Assembly: GCA_016717265.1 (NCBI GenBank)
Contig: JADKFX010000001.1
Span: 1,686,501-1,750,500 of the forward strand
Direction of reading: 5' to 3'
DNA length: 64,000 nucleotides
DNA from: Saprospiraceae bacterium
GTDB taxonomy: Bacteria; Bacteroidota; Bacteroidia; Chitinophagales; Saprospiraceae
The translations under genes and the position numbers were made by a program. The notes beneath the pieces were generated by a model. That model was not told the DNA's origin. It was given only the letters and a program-made list of their open reading frames with translations, and ran no database searches. This document shows positions 1 to 10,061 of this stretch, one piece after another (position 1 is the stretch's first letter; every line of letters starts with the position of its first letter).

Positions 1-5
1 AGTTT

Positions 6-524
6 ATGGAAGTGTTTTTCGAAATTTTAAAATATACCTTGCCATCTGCAATTGTTTTTTTAACGGTTTATTTACTTTTAAAACAATACTTTGAACAAGA
101 GCGAATAAAACTCATGACAGCCCAACACAAAGAACGCTATCAAAGTAGTTTGCCATTAAAATTACAAGCATATGAAAGATTAGCTCTTTTTTTAGAACGT
201 ATTCGGATCCCATACCTTATGATGCGATTTCCAATGTCTGATGGGAGTTCAAGTGATTTATGTAAGACCCTTTTACTTGGGATTCAACAAGAATATGAAC
301 ACAACATGGTGCAACAAATTTATGTTAGCGAAAAGCTTTGGGAAATTATTGTACTTGCAAAAGATGAAGTCTTACATGAAGTAGACGCGGCAAGTCAACA
401 AGCCAGTATTTCAGATTTGCAACAAACAAAGCATTATTTGGTGACTGTTTCTCATCAAAATACAAGTAGAGTAATTGATACAGCTTTAACTGCAATTAAG
501 CGAGAAATCCAGGTATTGTTGTAA
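6..524 (+). CDS. Small membrane-anchored protein, DUF7935-like
   Basis: A 172-residue protein with one hydrophobic segment at residues 8-26 followed by a charged, mostly helical cytoplasmic part. The sequence LKLQAYERLALFLERI followed by a QEYEHNMVQQIYVS segment matches my memory of a Bacteroidota family of unknown function (DUF7935). No catalytic motif is visible. The ATG at position 6 is the first available start, but the gene lies at the window edge and could begin further upstream. About 240 bp of non-coding sequence, including a GC-rich hairpin near 699-717, separates it from the next gene, so it is probably not co-transcribed with the electron-transfer genes. Confidence 0.7.
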   Translation: MEVFFEILKYTLPSAIVFLTVYLLLKQYFEQERIKLMTAQHKERYQSSLPLKLQAYERLALFLERIRIPYLMMRFPMSDGSSSDLCKTLLLGIQQEYEHNMVQQIYVSEKLWEIIVLAKDEVLHEVDAASQQASISDLQQTKHYLVTVSHQNTSRVIDTALTAIKREIQVLL

Positions 525-765
525 TTGAATTTTCAGCATTTCAATTTATAAGCATACGATATTCGAAAAATGATTCATTTTTTTATTTGACTTGTAATTT
601 ATGAAAGCTTTGCCTGAATTGAATTATATTGAAGTGATTTGCTAGAATTTTTGGTTTTAAAGAATAAAAATTGCTCAGAATCTGTTAACTTTAGTATTCC
701 CCTGATTAAATTAGGGGGCTCATGTTCTATTAATATTATTCTTGTTTGTCTTTTGATTTAATTTT

Positions 766-1635
766 ATGACTAAAACAACACATCGTATCTATATATCGAT
801 CTTGGTTTCGATTGTCATTATGAGTTTTATATATTTAAGTTATTTAGGATATTCATATTATTTATTGCCATTGGAAGAACGTTTTTATCATCCAGATCAT
901 GCGTGGTTGAAGCCAAGTGGTGCGTTTGGACATGGTTTGGGAATTATCGGTACTTTATTGATCATCATTGGAGTATTTGGGTATATGGCGAGAAAAAAGT
1001 ATAAAACGCTTGCAAAATTAGGCCGCTTAAAATACTGGCTGGAATTCCATATTTTTCTTTGTAGTTTAGGTCCAGTGATGATATTATTTCATACAGCATT
1101 TAAGTTTGGTGGAATAGTATCTGTTAGTTTTTGGAGTATGGTAGCGGTCGTGGCGAGTGGTGTTATAGGCCGTTTTATTTATGTTCAAATACCGCGCAGT
1201 ATTGAAGGTCGCGAATTAAGTTTAGTTGAAGTTCAAGCCATGAAAACAAATATTGGCGATATTTTAAGGGGGCAATATAAAATGGATGAATCAAATTGTC
1301 AGGTTATTTTGGATTCTACAAAGGCACCATCGGATCCAAGAAATGGAAATTTTTTTAGTGGTATTTTCCAAAAATATATGCAAGACCGAAAGGCATTATT
1401 TAATATTAAACAGACATTAAAACAAAATGAATTACCGGGTCCGGAATATAAAAATGTTGTAAAGATGATCAGAAATGAAATTTCACTCAACAATAAAATT
1501 ACCCGACTGCAAACAATGCAAAAGATATTCAGATATTGGCATGTGGCACACTTACCTTTTGCATTGGTTATGTTGATTATTATGATTATACATGTAGCTG
1601 TAACACTTGCGTTTGGCTACCGTTGGATTTTTTAA
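766..1635 (+). CDS. Cytochrome b-like integral membrane protein
   Basis: A 289-residue protein with about five predicted membrane spans (roughly residues 8-30, 55-73, 92-112, 117-137 and 262-284). Histidines within or beside the spans are candidate axial ligands for b-type hemes: HGLGIIG near residue 56, EFHIF near 94, LFHTAF near 107, and WHVAHLPF plus IIHVAV in the last span. A long cytoplasmic loop (about residues 145-250) separates the last span. I infer a di-heme quinol-reactive or ferric-reductase-like membrane cytochrome. It lies 2 bp upstream of a ferredoxin/flavoprotein and close to two multiheme c-cytochromes, which supports a role passing electrons across the inner membrane. The exact family is not certain. 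Confidence 0.7.
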   Translation: MTKTTHRIYISILVSIVIMSFIYLSYLGYSYYLLPLEERFYHPDHAWLKPSGAFGHGLGIIGTLLIIIGVFGYMARKKYKTLAKLGRLKYWLEFHIFLCSLGPVMILFHTAFKFGGIVSVSFWSMVAVVASGVIGRFIYVQIPRSIEGRELSLVEVQAMKTNIGDILRGQYKMDESNCQVILDSTKAPSDPRNGNFFSGIFQKYMQDRKALFNIKQTLKQNELPGPEYKNVVKMIRNEISLNNKITRLQTMQKIFRYWHVAHLPFALVMLIIMIIHVAVTLAFGYRWIF

Positions 1636-1637
1636 AT

Positions 1638-2972
1638 ATGGAAGTACTTTTTGAAAAAATTGCAATTTATACAAGTGTTTTTTTGCTTTGTATTATTATT
1701 ATTTATTTTTATTTAAGAAAACTTTCGAAGGAATCTAAAGTAGTTGAAACCAAAATTCAATTAGCAAAAAAGGAAGGCACTTTTGAACCGGTATCGCTGC
1801 ATCCAGTGATTGATTTAAATACCTGTATAAAAAGTGGTGCTTGCATTGAAGCTTGTCCTGAAAAAGATATATTAGGCATTGTAAATGGACGCGCAACACT
1901 TGTAAATGCATCCTTATGTGTTGGTCATGGAGCTTGCTTTCATGCATGTCCAGTAGAGGCTATCAGTTTAGTTATAGGGACTGAAAAAAGAGGTGTTGAC
2001 TTACCTCATGTATCTCAAGATTATGAAACCAATGTGCCTGGTATTTTTATAGCTGGTGAACTTGGTGGTATGGGCTTAATTAAAAATAGTGTGGAACAAG
2101 GAAGAGCTGCTGTGCAAAGTATGTTTCAAAAAGGAATAAAACCTCATCAGGCAAATTATGATTTAGTTATTATCGGTGCAGGACCTGCAGGAATTTCGGC
2201 TACCTTGATGGCTAAGAAACTTGGACTGAACATATTGACCCTAGAACAAGATACCCTTGGAGGAACTGTTTTTACATTTCCTCGATCTAAAATCGTTATG
2301 ACCTCTCCAATGGATCTTCCACTTTATGGAAAAGTAAAACTTTTTGATACCAGTAAAACAGAATTATTAAATCTATGGGAAAAGGTGATTTCAGAAAATC
2401 AAATTGTTATTACGGAGAATACGAAGGTATCAAGTATAGAAGCTCATGAACATTTATTTACTGTAAAAACTACGGGAGGTTCTGAATTTTTAACAAAGTA
2501 TGTCTTGCTAGCTATTGGAAGAAGAGGAAGTCCCCGAAAATTGAATGTTCCTGGAGAGGATTCAGAAAAAGTTGCATACCGACTTTTAGAACCAGAGAAT
2601 ATTATTGGTAAGAAAATATTAGTAGTGGGAGGGGGTGATTCAGCAATTGAAGCTGCATTGTCACTAGCAGAACAAAATGAGGTCATGCTTTCATATAGAA
2701 GTGAACAATTTAGCCGAATAAAAACCAAGAACAATGAGAAGATTCAGCATGCTATTTTACAAGGGAACATAAATATGCAATTCAATACTCAAATTGAAGA
2801 AATCAATAAAGATTCCGTTTTGCTAGTAAATAACCAAACAAAAGTAAAGCAAAATTTTATGAATGATCAGGTTTATATTTTTGCAGGTGGTGAATTACCT
2901 ACTGAGTTCTTGCAAAAAGCAGGAATTCAGATAACAAAACGATTTGGTTATACCGTTAGAAAACATAAATAA
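1638..2972 (+). CDS. Membrane-anchored 4Fe-4S ferredoxin / FAD-NAD(P) oxidoreductase
   Basis: A 444-residue protein: one N-terminal membrane span (about residues 10-28), two 4Fe-4S motifs (CIKSGACIEACP near residue 61 and CVGHGACFHACP near 94), then a thioredoxin-reductase-like flavin domain. The FAD-binding motif is VIIGAGPAGISA near residue 177 and the NAD(P)-binding motif is VVGGGDSAIEAA near 333. No redox CxxC disulfide is seen in the flavin domain, so it resembles YpdA-type reductases rather than true thioredoxin reductase. The ATG at 1638 was chosen because it follows the cytochrome b stop by 2 bp and begins a good membrane anchor; an open frame starting at 1536 overlaps the previous gene. 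The pair probably feeds NAD(P)H electrons to the membrane cytochrome. Confidence 0.8.
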   Translation: MEVLFEKIAIYTSVFLLCIIIIYFYLRKLSKESKVVETKIQLAKKEGTFEPVSLHPVIDLNTCIKSGACIEACPEKDILGIVNGRATLVNASLCVGHGACFHACPVEAISLVIGTEKRGVDLPHVSQDYETNVPGIFIAGELGGMGLIKNSVEQGRAAVQSMFQKGIKPHQANYDLVIIGAGPAGISATLMAKKLGLNILTLEQDTLGGTVFTFPRSKIVMTSPMDLPLYGKVKLFDTSKTELLNLWEKVISENQIVITENTKVSSIEAHEHLFTVKTTGGSEFLTKYVLLAIGRRGSPRKLNVPGEDSEKVAYRLLEPENIIGKKILVVGGGDSAIEAALSLAEQNEVMLSYRSEQFSRIKTKNNEKIQHAILQGNINMQFNTQIEEINKDSVLLVNNQTKVKQNFMNDQVYIFAGGELPTEFLQKAGIQITKRFGYTVRKHK

Positions 2973-3105
2973 ACTGTAAATAATTTTTGTGATTTAATAA
3001 TCTTAGGGATGTCTAATCTTTAAATTCTAAATTGCATGACTTTCTATTTCATCTCTTTTATTTGCGGGTTCATCCAGAAATATGTGGACTTATCAAAAAT
3101 TACCG

Positions 3106-3113
3106 TATCTTTG
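3106..3113 (+). promoter_or_regulatory. Candidate -7 element before the multiheme operon
   Basis: TATCTTTG matches the Bacteroidota -7 consensus TAnnTTTG and lies about 60 bp before the first multiheme gene. The upstream -33 region (TGTGGA, near 3083) is a poor match to TTTG, so this rests on the -7 element and position only. Confidence 0.35.
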
Positions 3114-3174
3114 TAATAACACTATTTCAAGCTTATCTATCCGTCTTAGCAGTTTCAATTATTAGGAATTTTAG

Positions 3175-5019
3175 TTGATATTTTTCGAATTTATTTTGAG
3201 AATATATTTTATAAATATTTTATTGATCACAATATTGGTGAATCCATATAAGATCGGTGCTCAGATTTCTCCAGGGGATCTTTCCAGGCAGCATGCCAAA
3301 CTGGAGGGTGTATCCAATTGTACAAAATGTCATGAATTAGGAGAAAAGGTTTCAAATGATAAATGTCTTAGTTGTCATACAGAATTGAAACAACGAATAG
3401 ATAAGAATTTAGGATACCATGTTTCTTTCGAAGTAAAAAATAAAGATTGTTCTAAATGTCATAGCGAACATCATGGTCTTAATTTTAAAATGATTCGATT
3501 TGATGAAAAAAGTTTTAAACATGGAATTACAGGATATGAATTAACTGGAGCGCATCTTAAAACAGATTGTAAAAAATGTCATCAGAAGGAAAATATTACA
3601 GATGTCGAATTACGTAAAAAAGAATATACCTATCTCGGTTTAAAGCGAGACTGTGCAGCATGTCACAAGGATGTACATCAAAATACACTCCCAAAAGATT
3701 GTTCCAAATGTCACACGACAGAATCTTTTGTGCCTGCTTCAAAATTTAATCATAACCAGGCAAAATTTCAGTTGGTTGGTAAACATAAAACAGTTGCTTG
3801 TATTGAGTGTCATAAAGTAGAAACAAAAAATAATCAGAAGTATCAATATTTTGCAAATGTAGCTTTTGACCAGTGTGGTCGATGCCACAAGGATCCACAT
3901 AGCCAGCAATTAGGGATTTCATGTAAAGAATGTCATATAGAAGAAGCCTTTACGATTTTTAAAGGAATGAGCCGATTTAACCATAACAAAACAGCATTTA
4001 TATTAAAAGGTAAACATAAGCAAACAGACTGTGCAAAGTGTCACAATTTGGAATTGAAACCATTGCAAATTTTTCAAGATCGAAAAGGAATTTTAAGCTC
4101 AGATTGCGTAAAATGCCATGAAGATATTCATCAAAATAAGTTTGGTACGGATTGTAAATCATGCCACAATGAAGAGAATTTTCATAATTTAGGAAAGGTT
4201 GATAAATTTGATCATAAATTAACCGATTTTGAATTAAAAGGAAAGCATATTCAAGTGGAATGTAAAGCTTGTCATAAAGCAAAACTTACAGATCCATTGC
4301 CATTTGATCGTTGTGATAAGTGTCATAAAGATTATCATGAAAAACAATTTGTAAGTACGGTTACAGGTAAAATTCCGGATTGTATTGAATGTCACACGGT
4401 AAGTGGCTTTTCAGGGTCAAGCTATTCTATTGAACTTCACAATAAGAGTCGGTTTCCGCTAGATGGTGCACACGAAGCAACACCCTGTTTTGCATGTCAT
4501 AAGAAAAATGAAAAGTGGTCATTTCGAAATATAGGCGAGCAATGTATAGATTGTCATACTAATATTCACAAAGAAAGTATTGCCATTAAATATTATCCAG
4601 ATAAAAAGTGTAATCATTGTCATACGACACAATCCTGGAACCAAATGCGTTTTGAGCATAATCAAACAGGCTATATTTTAGAAGGAATGCACGCAAAAAC
4701 CACCTGTCGTTCTTGTCACAGTACAAATCGTGAAGAACATCCAATCGAGTTTGTTACCAAATCAAAAGATTGTACATCTTGTCATGAAAATAAACATGGT
4801 TCACAATTTGAAAAAAATGGAATTACAGATTGTATTTCTTGTCATAACTTTGAAAATTGGAAGGCCAATAGATTTGATCATAATACAACTGCTTTTATTC
4901 TAGATGGCAAACATAAAGAGGTAGCGTGCATAAAATGTCATAAAGAAATTAGTCGGGAAGGAAAAGTATTTATTCAATATAAATTTGAAAATTTCGAATG
5001 CGTAGTCTGTCATCATTAA
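3175..5019 (+). CDS. 23-heme c-type cytochrome
   Basis: A 614-residue exported protein. A hydrophobic N-terminus ending near GAQ at residue 30 looks like a Sec signal peptide. I count 23 CXXCH heme-attachment motifs, from CTKCH near residue 49 to CVVCH at the extreme C-terminus, plus many extra histidines (HNQ, HNK and DH before the motifs) typical of bis-His ligation. A recurring pattern 'F-H-x-G-KH-x-x-C-x-x-CH' spaces pairs of hemes. No ATG exists at the start. TTG at 3175 directly follows an in-frame TAG, and TTG at 3196 would give an even more typical signal peptide, so the start is uncertain. The 3' end overlaps the next multiheme gene by 22 bp, implying translational coupling. Likely a periplasmic electron carrier. 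Confidence 0.88.
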   Translation: MIFFEFILRIYFINILLITILVNPYKIGAQISPGDLSRQHAKLEGVSNCTKCHELGEKVSNDKCLSCHTELKQRIDKNLGYHVSFEVKNKDCSKCHSEHHGLNFKMIRFDEKSFKHGITGYELTGAHLKTDCKKCHQKENITDVELRKKEYTYLGLKRDCAACHKDVHQNTLPKDCSKCHTTESFVPASKFNHNQAKFQLVGKHKTVACIECHKVETKNNQKYQYFANVAFDQCGRCHKDPHSQQLGISCKECHIEEAFTIFKGMSRFNHNKTAFILKGKHKQTDCAKCHNLELKPLQIFQDRKGILSSDCVKCHEDIHQNKFGTDCKSCHNEENFHNLGKVDKFDHKLTDFELKGKHIQVECKACHKAKLTDPLPFDRCDKCHKDYHEKQFVSTVTGKIPDCIECHTVSGFSGSSYSIELHNKSRFPLDGAHEATPCFACHKKNEKWSFRNIGEQCIDCHTNIHKESIAIKYYPDKKCNHCHTTQSWNQMRFEHNQTGYILEGMHAKTTCRSCHSTNREEHPIEFVTKSKDCTSCHENKHGSQFEKNGITDCISCHNFENWKANRFDHNTTAFILDGKHKEVACIKCHKEISREGKVFIQYKFENFECVVCHH

Positions 5020-8000
5020 TCGGTTTGATTTTGTTGCTGGCTACTCCCATCTTTAGCCAGTCACCTCACGGAGATAATCTGAAGGTTAATTGTGCTGTTT
5101 GTCACACCCCAAATGGTTGGGAAGTTCAACTTGAGACCGTTCATTATAATCATGATTCAACACGTTTTCCATTAACAGGTCAGCATCAACAATTAGATTG
5201 TAGGCAATGTCATAGTTCCTTAATTTTTAATGAAATCAAAAGTGATTGTAATTTTTGTCATCAAGATATGCATCAATTATCTGTCGGACTGGAATGTGCT
5301 CGTTGTCATACTACTTCAAGTTGGATCGTTGATGATATTAAAGAAGTCCATTTTGAAAATGGATTTCCTTTAACAGGTGCACATGCAACTGCAGAATGCA
5401 AACAATGTCATAAATCTGCAAATTCATTAAAATTTGATCGTCTCGGCTCAGAATGCATTGGTTGCCATTTAACAGATTTTGAAACAGCCGATAATCCAAA
5501 TCACAAAGGTGCTGGTTTTTCAACAAATTGTATTGAATGTCATAATCCAAACCAAAGAGGTTGGAAATCTACAAGCATTAATCATGATTTTTTTCCATTG
5601 AATCAAGGACATGATATTCAGGATTGTCGGAAATGTCATACGGATCCTGTCTATTCAAATACACCGACAGATTGTGCATCTTGTCACAATGCGGATTATA
5701 ATAAAACCCAAAACCCAAATCATAAAGCAGCAAATATTTCAACTCTTTGTAGTGATTGTCATACTACACAAATAGGATGGGAACCCGCAAAATTTTTAGA
5801 TCATGATGATGCCTATTTTAAGATTTATTCTGGAAAACATAAAGGTGTTTGGAAAGCATGTATTGAGTGCCATACGAACCCAGCAAACTTTTCAGATTTT
5901 TCATGTATTGTGTGCCATAAAAAAATGGAGACCGATAATGATCATAAAAAAGTTAATGGATATTTTTATGATGATCAAGCTTGCTTAGCATGCCATCCAA
6001 GTGGAAATAAGGAAGATGTTTTTGATCATAATGCTACTGCATTTCCGTTAACAGGATCGCATATTGATGTCAATTGTATTGAATGTCATAAAAATGGTTT
6101 TAAAGGAACACCTACACAATGTTCGGATTGCCATTTATCGGATTTTACCCAAACTTTAAATCCGAATCATACGAAAACAGGATTCTCCAAAGATTGTGCT
6201 AGTTGTCATACAACAGTTCCGGACTGGAAACCAGCTACCTTGGCCAATCATTCAGATTATTATCCTTTGAATGGCGCACATGCCAAAATTGTCAACGATT
6301 GTGCTAGCTGTCACAAAGGGAATTATAATCAAACACCTAATACTTGTGCGGGATGTCATATCGATGATTACAATCAAACGGTAGATCCTTCCCATAAACA
6401 ATTGCAGTTTTCAAATGATTGTGCAAGTTGTCATAGTGAAACAGCCTGGATTCCATCAACATTCGATCACGATGCTGTTCATTTTCCAATTTATAGTGGT
6501 ACCCATAAAGGGGAATGGAATCAATGTACAGATTGTCATGTGAATCTATCAAACTATAAAGAATTTAGTTGTATCGTTTGCCATACGAACCCAAAAACAA
6601 ATGATGATCATACTTTAGTGAATGGATATTTTTATAGCAACGATGCTTGCTTTGCGTGTCACCCAATGGGAAGAAAAGATGATGCGTTTGATCATAATAG
6701 CACTTCATTTCCTTTAACGGGTGCTCATACCAGTGTTCAATGTAAAGAATGCCATGCAGGTGGATTTAAAGGTACATCTACGCAATGCATGGATTGTCAT
6801 ACTAAAGATTATAATTCAAGTATAAATCCACCACATAGCTCCCTGGCCATTCCCAAAGACTGTGCTTTGTGTCATACTACAGCGCCAGAATGGAAACCCG
6901 CCGGGATGCCGATTCATGATCAGTATTATCCTTTAACCGGAGCACATGCTACGATTGCAAATGATTGTGCCGTATGTCATAGAGGAGATTATACCCAAAC
7001 CCCTAAAACATGTGCCGGTTGTCATACACAAGATTATGTTGCCACTTTGAATCCAAATCATACCAAACTTGGAATGTACTCAGATTGTGCAATTTGTCAC
7101 ACGACAAATCCAGATTGGAAACCAGCAGGTATGCCAAATCACAGTGACTTTTATGTTTTAAAAGGAGCTCATGCTGGGATTGCAAATGAATGTGCAACTT
7201 GCCATAAAGGGGATTATATAAATACTCCGAATACCTGTGCAGGATGTCACCAAACGGACTATAACAATACAAAAAATCCGCCACACAAAACCTTGCAGTT
7301 CTCAACAGATTGTGCGACCTGTCACACTGAAGCTACCTGGTCACCAGCAACATTTGATCATGATGCAGCTCATTTTCCAATCTATAGTGGAACTCATAAA
7401 GGAGAATGGAATCAATGTACAGATTGTCATACGAACCCTACCAATTATAAAGAGTTTAGTTGTACTGTTTGTCATACAAATCCAAAAGCGGATGAAGATC
7501 ACAAAGGAGTTCCGGGTTATACATTTCAAAGTACAGCGTGTTTAGTTTGTCATCCAACAGGAGAAGCAAATTCAGGATTTGATCATAATACTACGCAATT
7601 TCCATTGACAGGTGCCCACACAACAGTAGCTTGTAAAGAATGTCACAGCAATGGATATAAAGGAACCACGATGGTTTGTAATGATTGTCATAAAATACAA
7701 TTCCAACAAGCTAAAAATCCAAATCATCAAAGTTTAGGATTTCCAACAGAATGTGCAAGCTGCCATACAACAGCTCCTGGGTGGAAACCCGCAACGTTTG
7801 GAATCCATGATACTTATTATCCTTTAACAGGAGCTCATCAATTAATTGCAAATGATTGTGCAGCCTGTCATAAAGGAAATTATAATACGACACCAAATAC
7901 TTGTGATGGTTGTCACATCAAAGATTTCCAAGCAAGTAAAAATCCGGATCACACAGCCTTAGGATTTCCAACAGAATGTGCAAGCTGTCATACGACGGTC

Positions 8001-10046
8001 CCAGATTGGAAACCTGCAAGTTTTGGAATCCATGATAATTATTATCCTTTAACAGGAGCTCATCAAATGATTGCAAATGATTGTGCAAAATGTCATAAAG
8101 GCAATTATAATAATACTCCAAACACCTGTGAAGGATGTCATATGAACGATTATAATGGTTCCACAAATCCGAATCATGGAGCATTAGGAATTCCAACCGA
8201 TTGTGCAACATGTCATACTACAGCCCCAGATTGGAAGCCAGCAAGTTTTGGAATCCATGACAATTATTATCCGTTAACAGGAGCACATCAATTAATAGCA
8301 AATGATTGTGCTAAATGTCACCAGGGAAATTATAATAACACTCCGAATACCTGTGAAGCATGCCATATGACAGATTTTAATGCCACCAAAAATCCAAATC
8401 ATGGAGCATTAGGAATTCCAACAGATTGTGCAACATGTCATACTACAGCCCCAGATTGGAAGCCAGCAAGTTTTGGAATCCATGATAATTATTATCCGTT
8501 AACGGGTGCGCATCAAATGATCGCTAATGATTGTGCTAAATGTCATAAGGGAAATTATAACACGACCCCAAATACCTGTGAAGCATGCCATATGGCAGAT
8601 TATAATAGAGCTGCAAATCCAAATCATATTGCTTTAGGATTTCCAACAGATTGCGGGACTTGTCATACTACAGCCCCAAATTGGAAACCAGCTACGTTTG
8701 CAATCCATGATAATTATTATCCATTAACAGGAGCTCATTTATTAATTGCTTCAGATTGCGCAGCTTGTCATAAAGGAAATTACAAAAACACACCAAATAC
8801 CTGTGAAGGATGCCATATCAAGGATTATAATTCTTCAACAAATCCGAATCATAAAGTTTTGGGACTTTCGACAGATTGCGCAAGCTGTCATACCACAGTT
8901 CCAGATTGGAAACCTGCAACATTTGCAATCCATGATATTTATTATCCATTTACAGGTGCTCATTTATTGATTGCAACCGATTGTGCAGCTTGCCATAAAG
9001 GAAATTACAACAACACTCCAAAAACTTGTGAGGGTTGCCATTTAACGGATTATAATACCAGCAAAAATCCAAACCATCCAGCATTAGGTATTCCAACAGA
9101 TTGTATTATGTGTCATACAACCACTCCGGATTGGAAACCTGCTAGTTTTGACATTCACAATAATTTTTATCCATTTACAGGTGCACATATTCCGATTTCA
9201 AACGATTGTGCAGCCTGTCATAAAGGAAATTATAACAATACACCGAATACTTGTGAAGGCTGTCACATGCCAGATTATAATAGCTCAACAAATCCAAATC
9301 ACAATGCAATTGGGATTCCAACAGACTGCGACATGTGTCATACCAACGTTCCAGATTGGGAACCTGCAAGTTTTCCAATACATAATCAATATTGGCCAAT
9401 AGAAGGAGCTCATCTACAAATAGCAAATGATTGTGCGATTTGTCATAACGGAAACTATAATAATACTCCAAATACTTGTGAAGCTTGCCATATGGCAGAT
9501 TATAACGGTACTACAAATCCGAATCATAATGCAATTGGAATTCCAACCGATTGCGATATGTGCCATACTGCAAACCCAGGATGGATGCCAGCTACTTTTC
9601 CGATACACAATCAATTTTGGCAGTTAAAAGGAGCGCATGCATTAATTGCAAATGATTGTGATGCTTGTCATAATGGCAATTATAACAATACACCGAATAC
9701 TTGTTATGGCTGTCATCAAAGTGATTATAATGGGACAACAAATCCAAATCACGTTTCTGCTCAATTTCCAACAGATTGCGAATTGTGTCATAATGAAACA
9801 GCATGGATACCTTCTACTTTTAATCACGATGTGATGTATTTCCCAATTTACAGCGGAAAACATAAAGACGAGTGGAATCAATGTGTAGATTGTCACACCT
9901 CACCAGGTAATTATTCAGTTTTTGCATGCATTACATGTCACGAACATAATAAGAAATCTGAAGTAGATAAAGATCATAAAAACGTGACGGGGTATTCTTA
10001 TAACAGTAACGCTTGTTATAGCTGCCATCCACAAGGAAAAAAATAA
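4998..10046 (+). CDS. Giant 67-heme c-type cytochrome
   Basis: A 1682-residue exported protein with a clear signal peptide (residues 1-21, ending in FSQ). I count 67 CXXCH motifs, about one per 25 residues. Motifs occur in triads within a unit of roughly 75 residues: CHTT.PDWKPA, then H and GAH, then CHKGNYNNTPNTC.GCH, then NPNH. A second unit type (KHKGEWNQCTDCH, then CIVCH, then CFACHP) recurs four times, including near the C-terminus. No membrane anchor, lipobox or type IX sorting tail is visible, so a soluble periplasmic or outer-membrane-associated location is most likely. It overlaps the 23-heme gene and is followed 15 bp later by a predicted outer membrane barrel. Proteins of this heme number are uncommon; a wire-like electron conduit is my inference. 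Confidence 0.9.
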   Translation: MRSLSSLIGLILLLATPIFSQSPHGDNLKVNCAVCHTPNGWEVQLETVHYNHDSTRFPLTGQHQQLDCRQCHSSLIFNEIKSDCNFCHQDMHQLSVGLECARCHTTSSWIVDDIKEVHFENGFPLTGAHATAECKQCHKSANSLKFDRLGSECIGCHLTDFETADNPNHKGAGFSTNCIECHNPNQRGWKSTSINHDFFPLNQGHDIQDCRKCHTDPVYSNTPTDCASCHNADYNKTQNPNHKAANISTLCSDCHTTQIGWEPAKFLDHDDAYFKIYSGKHKGVWKACIECHTNPANFSDFSCIVCHKKMETDNDHKKVNGYFYDDQACLACHPSGNKEDVFDHNATAFPLTGSHIDVNCIECHKNGFKGTPTQCSDCHLSDFTQTLNPNHTKTGFSKDCASCHTTVPDWKPATLANHSDYYPLNGAHAKIVNDCASCHKGNYNQTPNTCAGCHIDDYNQTVDPSHKQLQFSNDCASCHSETAWIPSTFDHDAVHFPIYSGTHKGEWNQCTDCHVNLSNYKEFSCIVCHTNPKTNDDHTLVNGYFYSNDACFACHPMGRKDDAFDHNSTSFPLTGAHTSVQCKECHAGGFKGTSTQCMDCHTKDYNSSINPPHSSLAIPKDCALCHTTAPEWKPAGMPIHDQYYPLTGAHATIANDCAVCHRGDYTQTPKTCAGCHTQDYVATLNPNHTKLGMYSDCAICHTTNPDWKPAGMPNHSDFYVLKGAHAGIANECATCHKGDYINTPNTCAGCHQTDYNNTKNPPHKTLQFSTDCATCHTEATWSPATFDHDAAHFPIYSGTHKGEWNQCTDCHTNPTNYKEFSCTVCHTNPKADEDHKGVPGYTFQSTACLVCHPTGEANSGFDHNTTQFPLTGAHTTVACKECHSNGYKGTTMVCNDCHKIQFQQAKNPNHQSLGFPTECASCHTTAPGWKPATFGIHDTYYPLTGAHQLIANDCAACHKGNYNTTPNTCDGCHIKDFQASKNPDHTALGFPTECASCHTTVPDWKPASFGIHDNYYPLTGAHQMIANDCAKCHKGNYNNTPNTCEGCHMNDYNGSTNPNHGALGIPTDCATCHTTAPDWKPASFGIHDNYYPLTGAHQLIANDCAKCHQGNYNNTPNTCEACHMTDFNATKNPNHGALGIPTDCATCHTTAPDWKPASFGIHDNYYPLTGAHQMIANDCAKCHKGNYNTTPNTCEACHMADYNRAANPNHIALGFPTDCGTCHTTAPNWKPATFAIHDNYYPLTGAHLLIASDCAACHKGNYKNTPNTCEGCHIKDYNSSTNPNHKVLGLSTDCASCHTTVPDWKPATFAIHDIYYPFTGAHLLIATDCAACHKGNYNNTPKTCEGCHLTDYNTSKNPNHPALGIPTDCIMCHTTTPDWKPASFDIHNNFYPFTGAHIPISNDCAACHKGNYNNTPNTCEGCHMPDYNSSTNPNHNAIGIPTDCDMCHTNVPDWEPASFPIHNQYWPIEGAHLQIANDCAICHNGNYNNTPNTCEACHMADYNGTTNPNHNAIGIPTDCDMCHTANPGWMPATFPIHNQFWQLKGAHALIANDCDACHNGNYNNTPNTCYGCHQSDYNGTTNPNHVSAQFPTDCELCHNETAWIPSTFNHDVMYFPIYSGKHKDEWNQCVDCHTSPGNYSVFACITCHEHNKKSEVDKDHKNVTGYSYNSNACYSCHPQGKK
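7743..9767 (+). repeat. Nine exact 225-bp tandem repeats inside the giant cytochrome gene
   Basis: The codons opening each unit (P-T-D/E-C or S-T-D-C) begin at 7743, 7968, 8193, 8418, 8643, 8868, 9093, 9318 and 9543, always 225 bp apart, with a tenth partial unit from 9768. Each unit encodes 75 residues and three heme motifs. Adjacent units near 8193 and 8418 are almost identical in DNA, while later units are diverged, pointing to stepwise in-frame duplication with no net indels. Confidence 0.92.
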
Positions 10047-10061
10047 TGAAACCGATTTAAG

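Noticed and set aside
1536..1637. A longer start for the ferredoxin/flavoprotein at 1536.
   Set aside because: It would overlap the cytochrome b gene by 100 bp and add a Cys-rich stretch that is the out-of-frame reading of that gene's last membrane span.
7237..9896. Many open frames on both strands inside the giant cytochrome gene.
   Set aside because: They recur with the 225-bp repeat and are low-complexity shadows of the heme-rich frame, without signal peptides or starts of their own.
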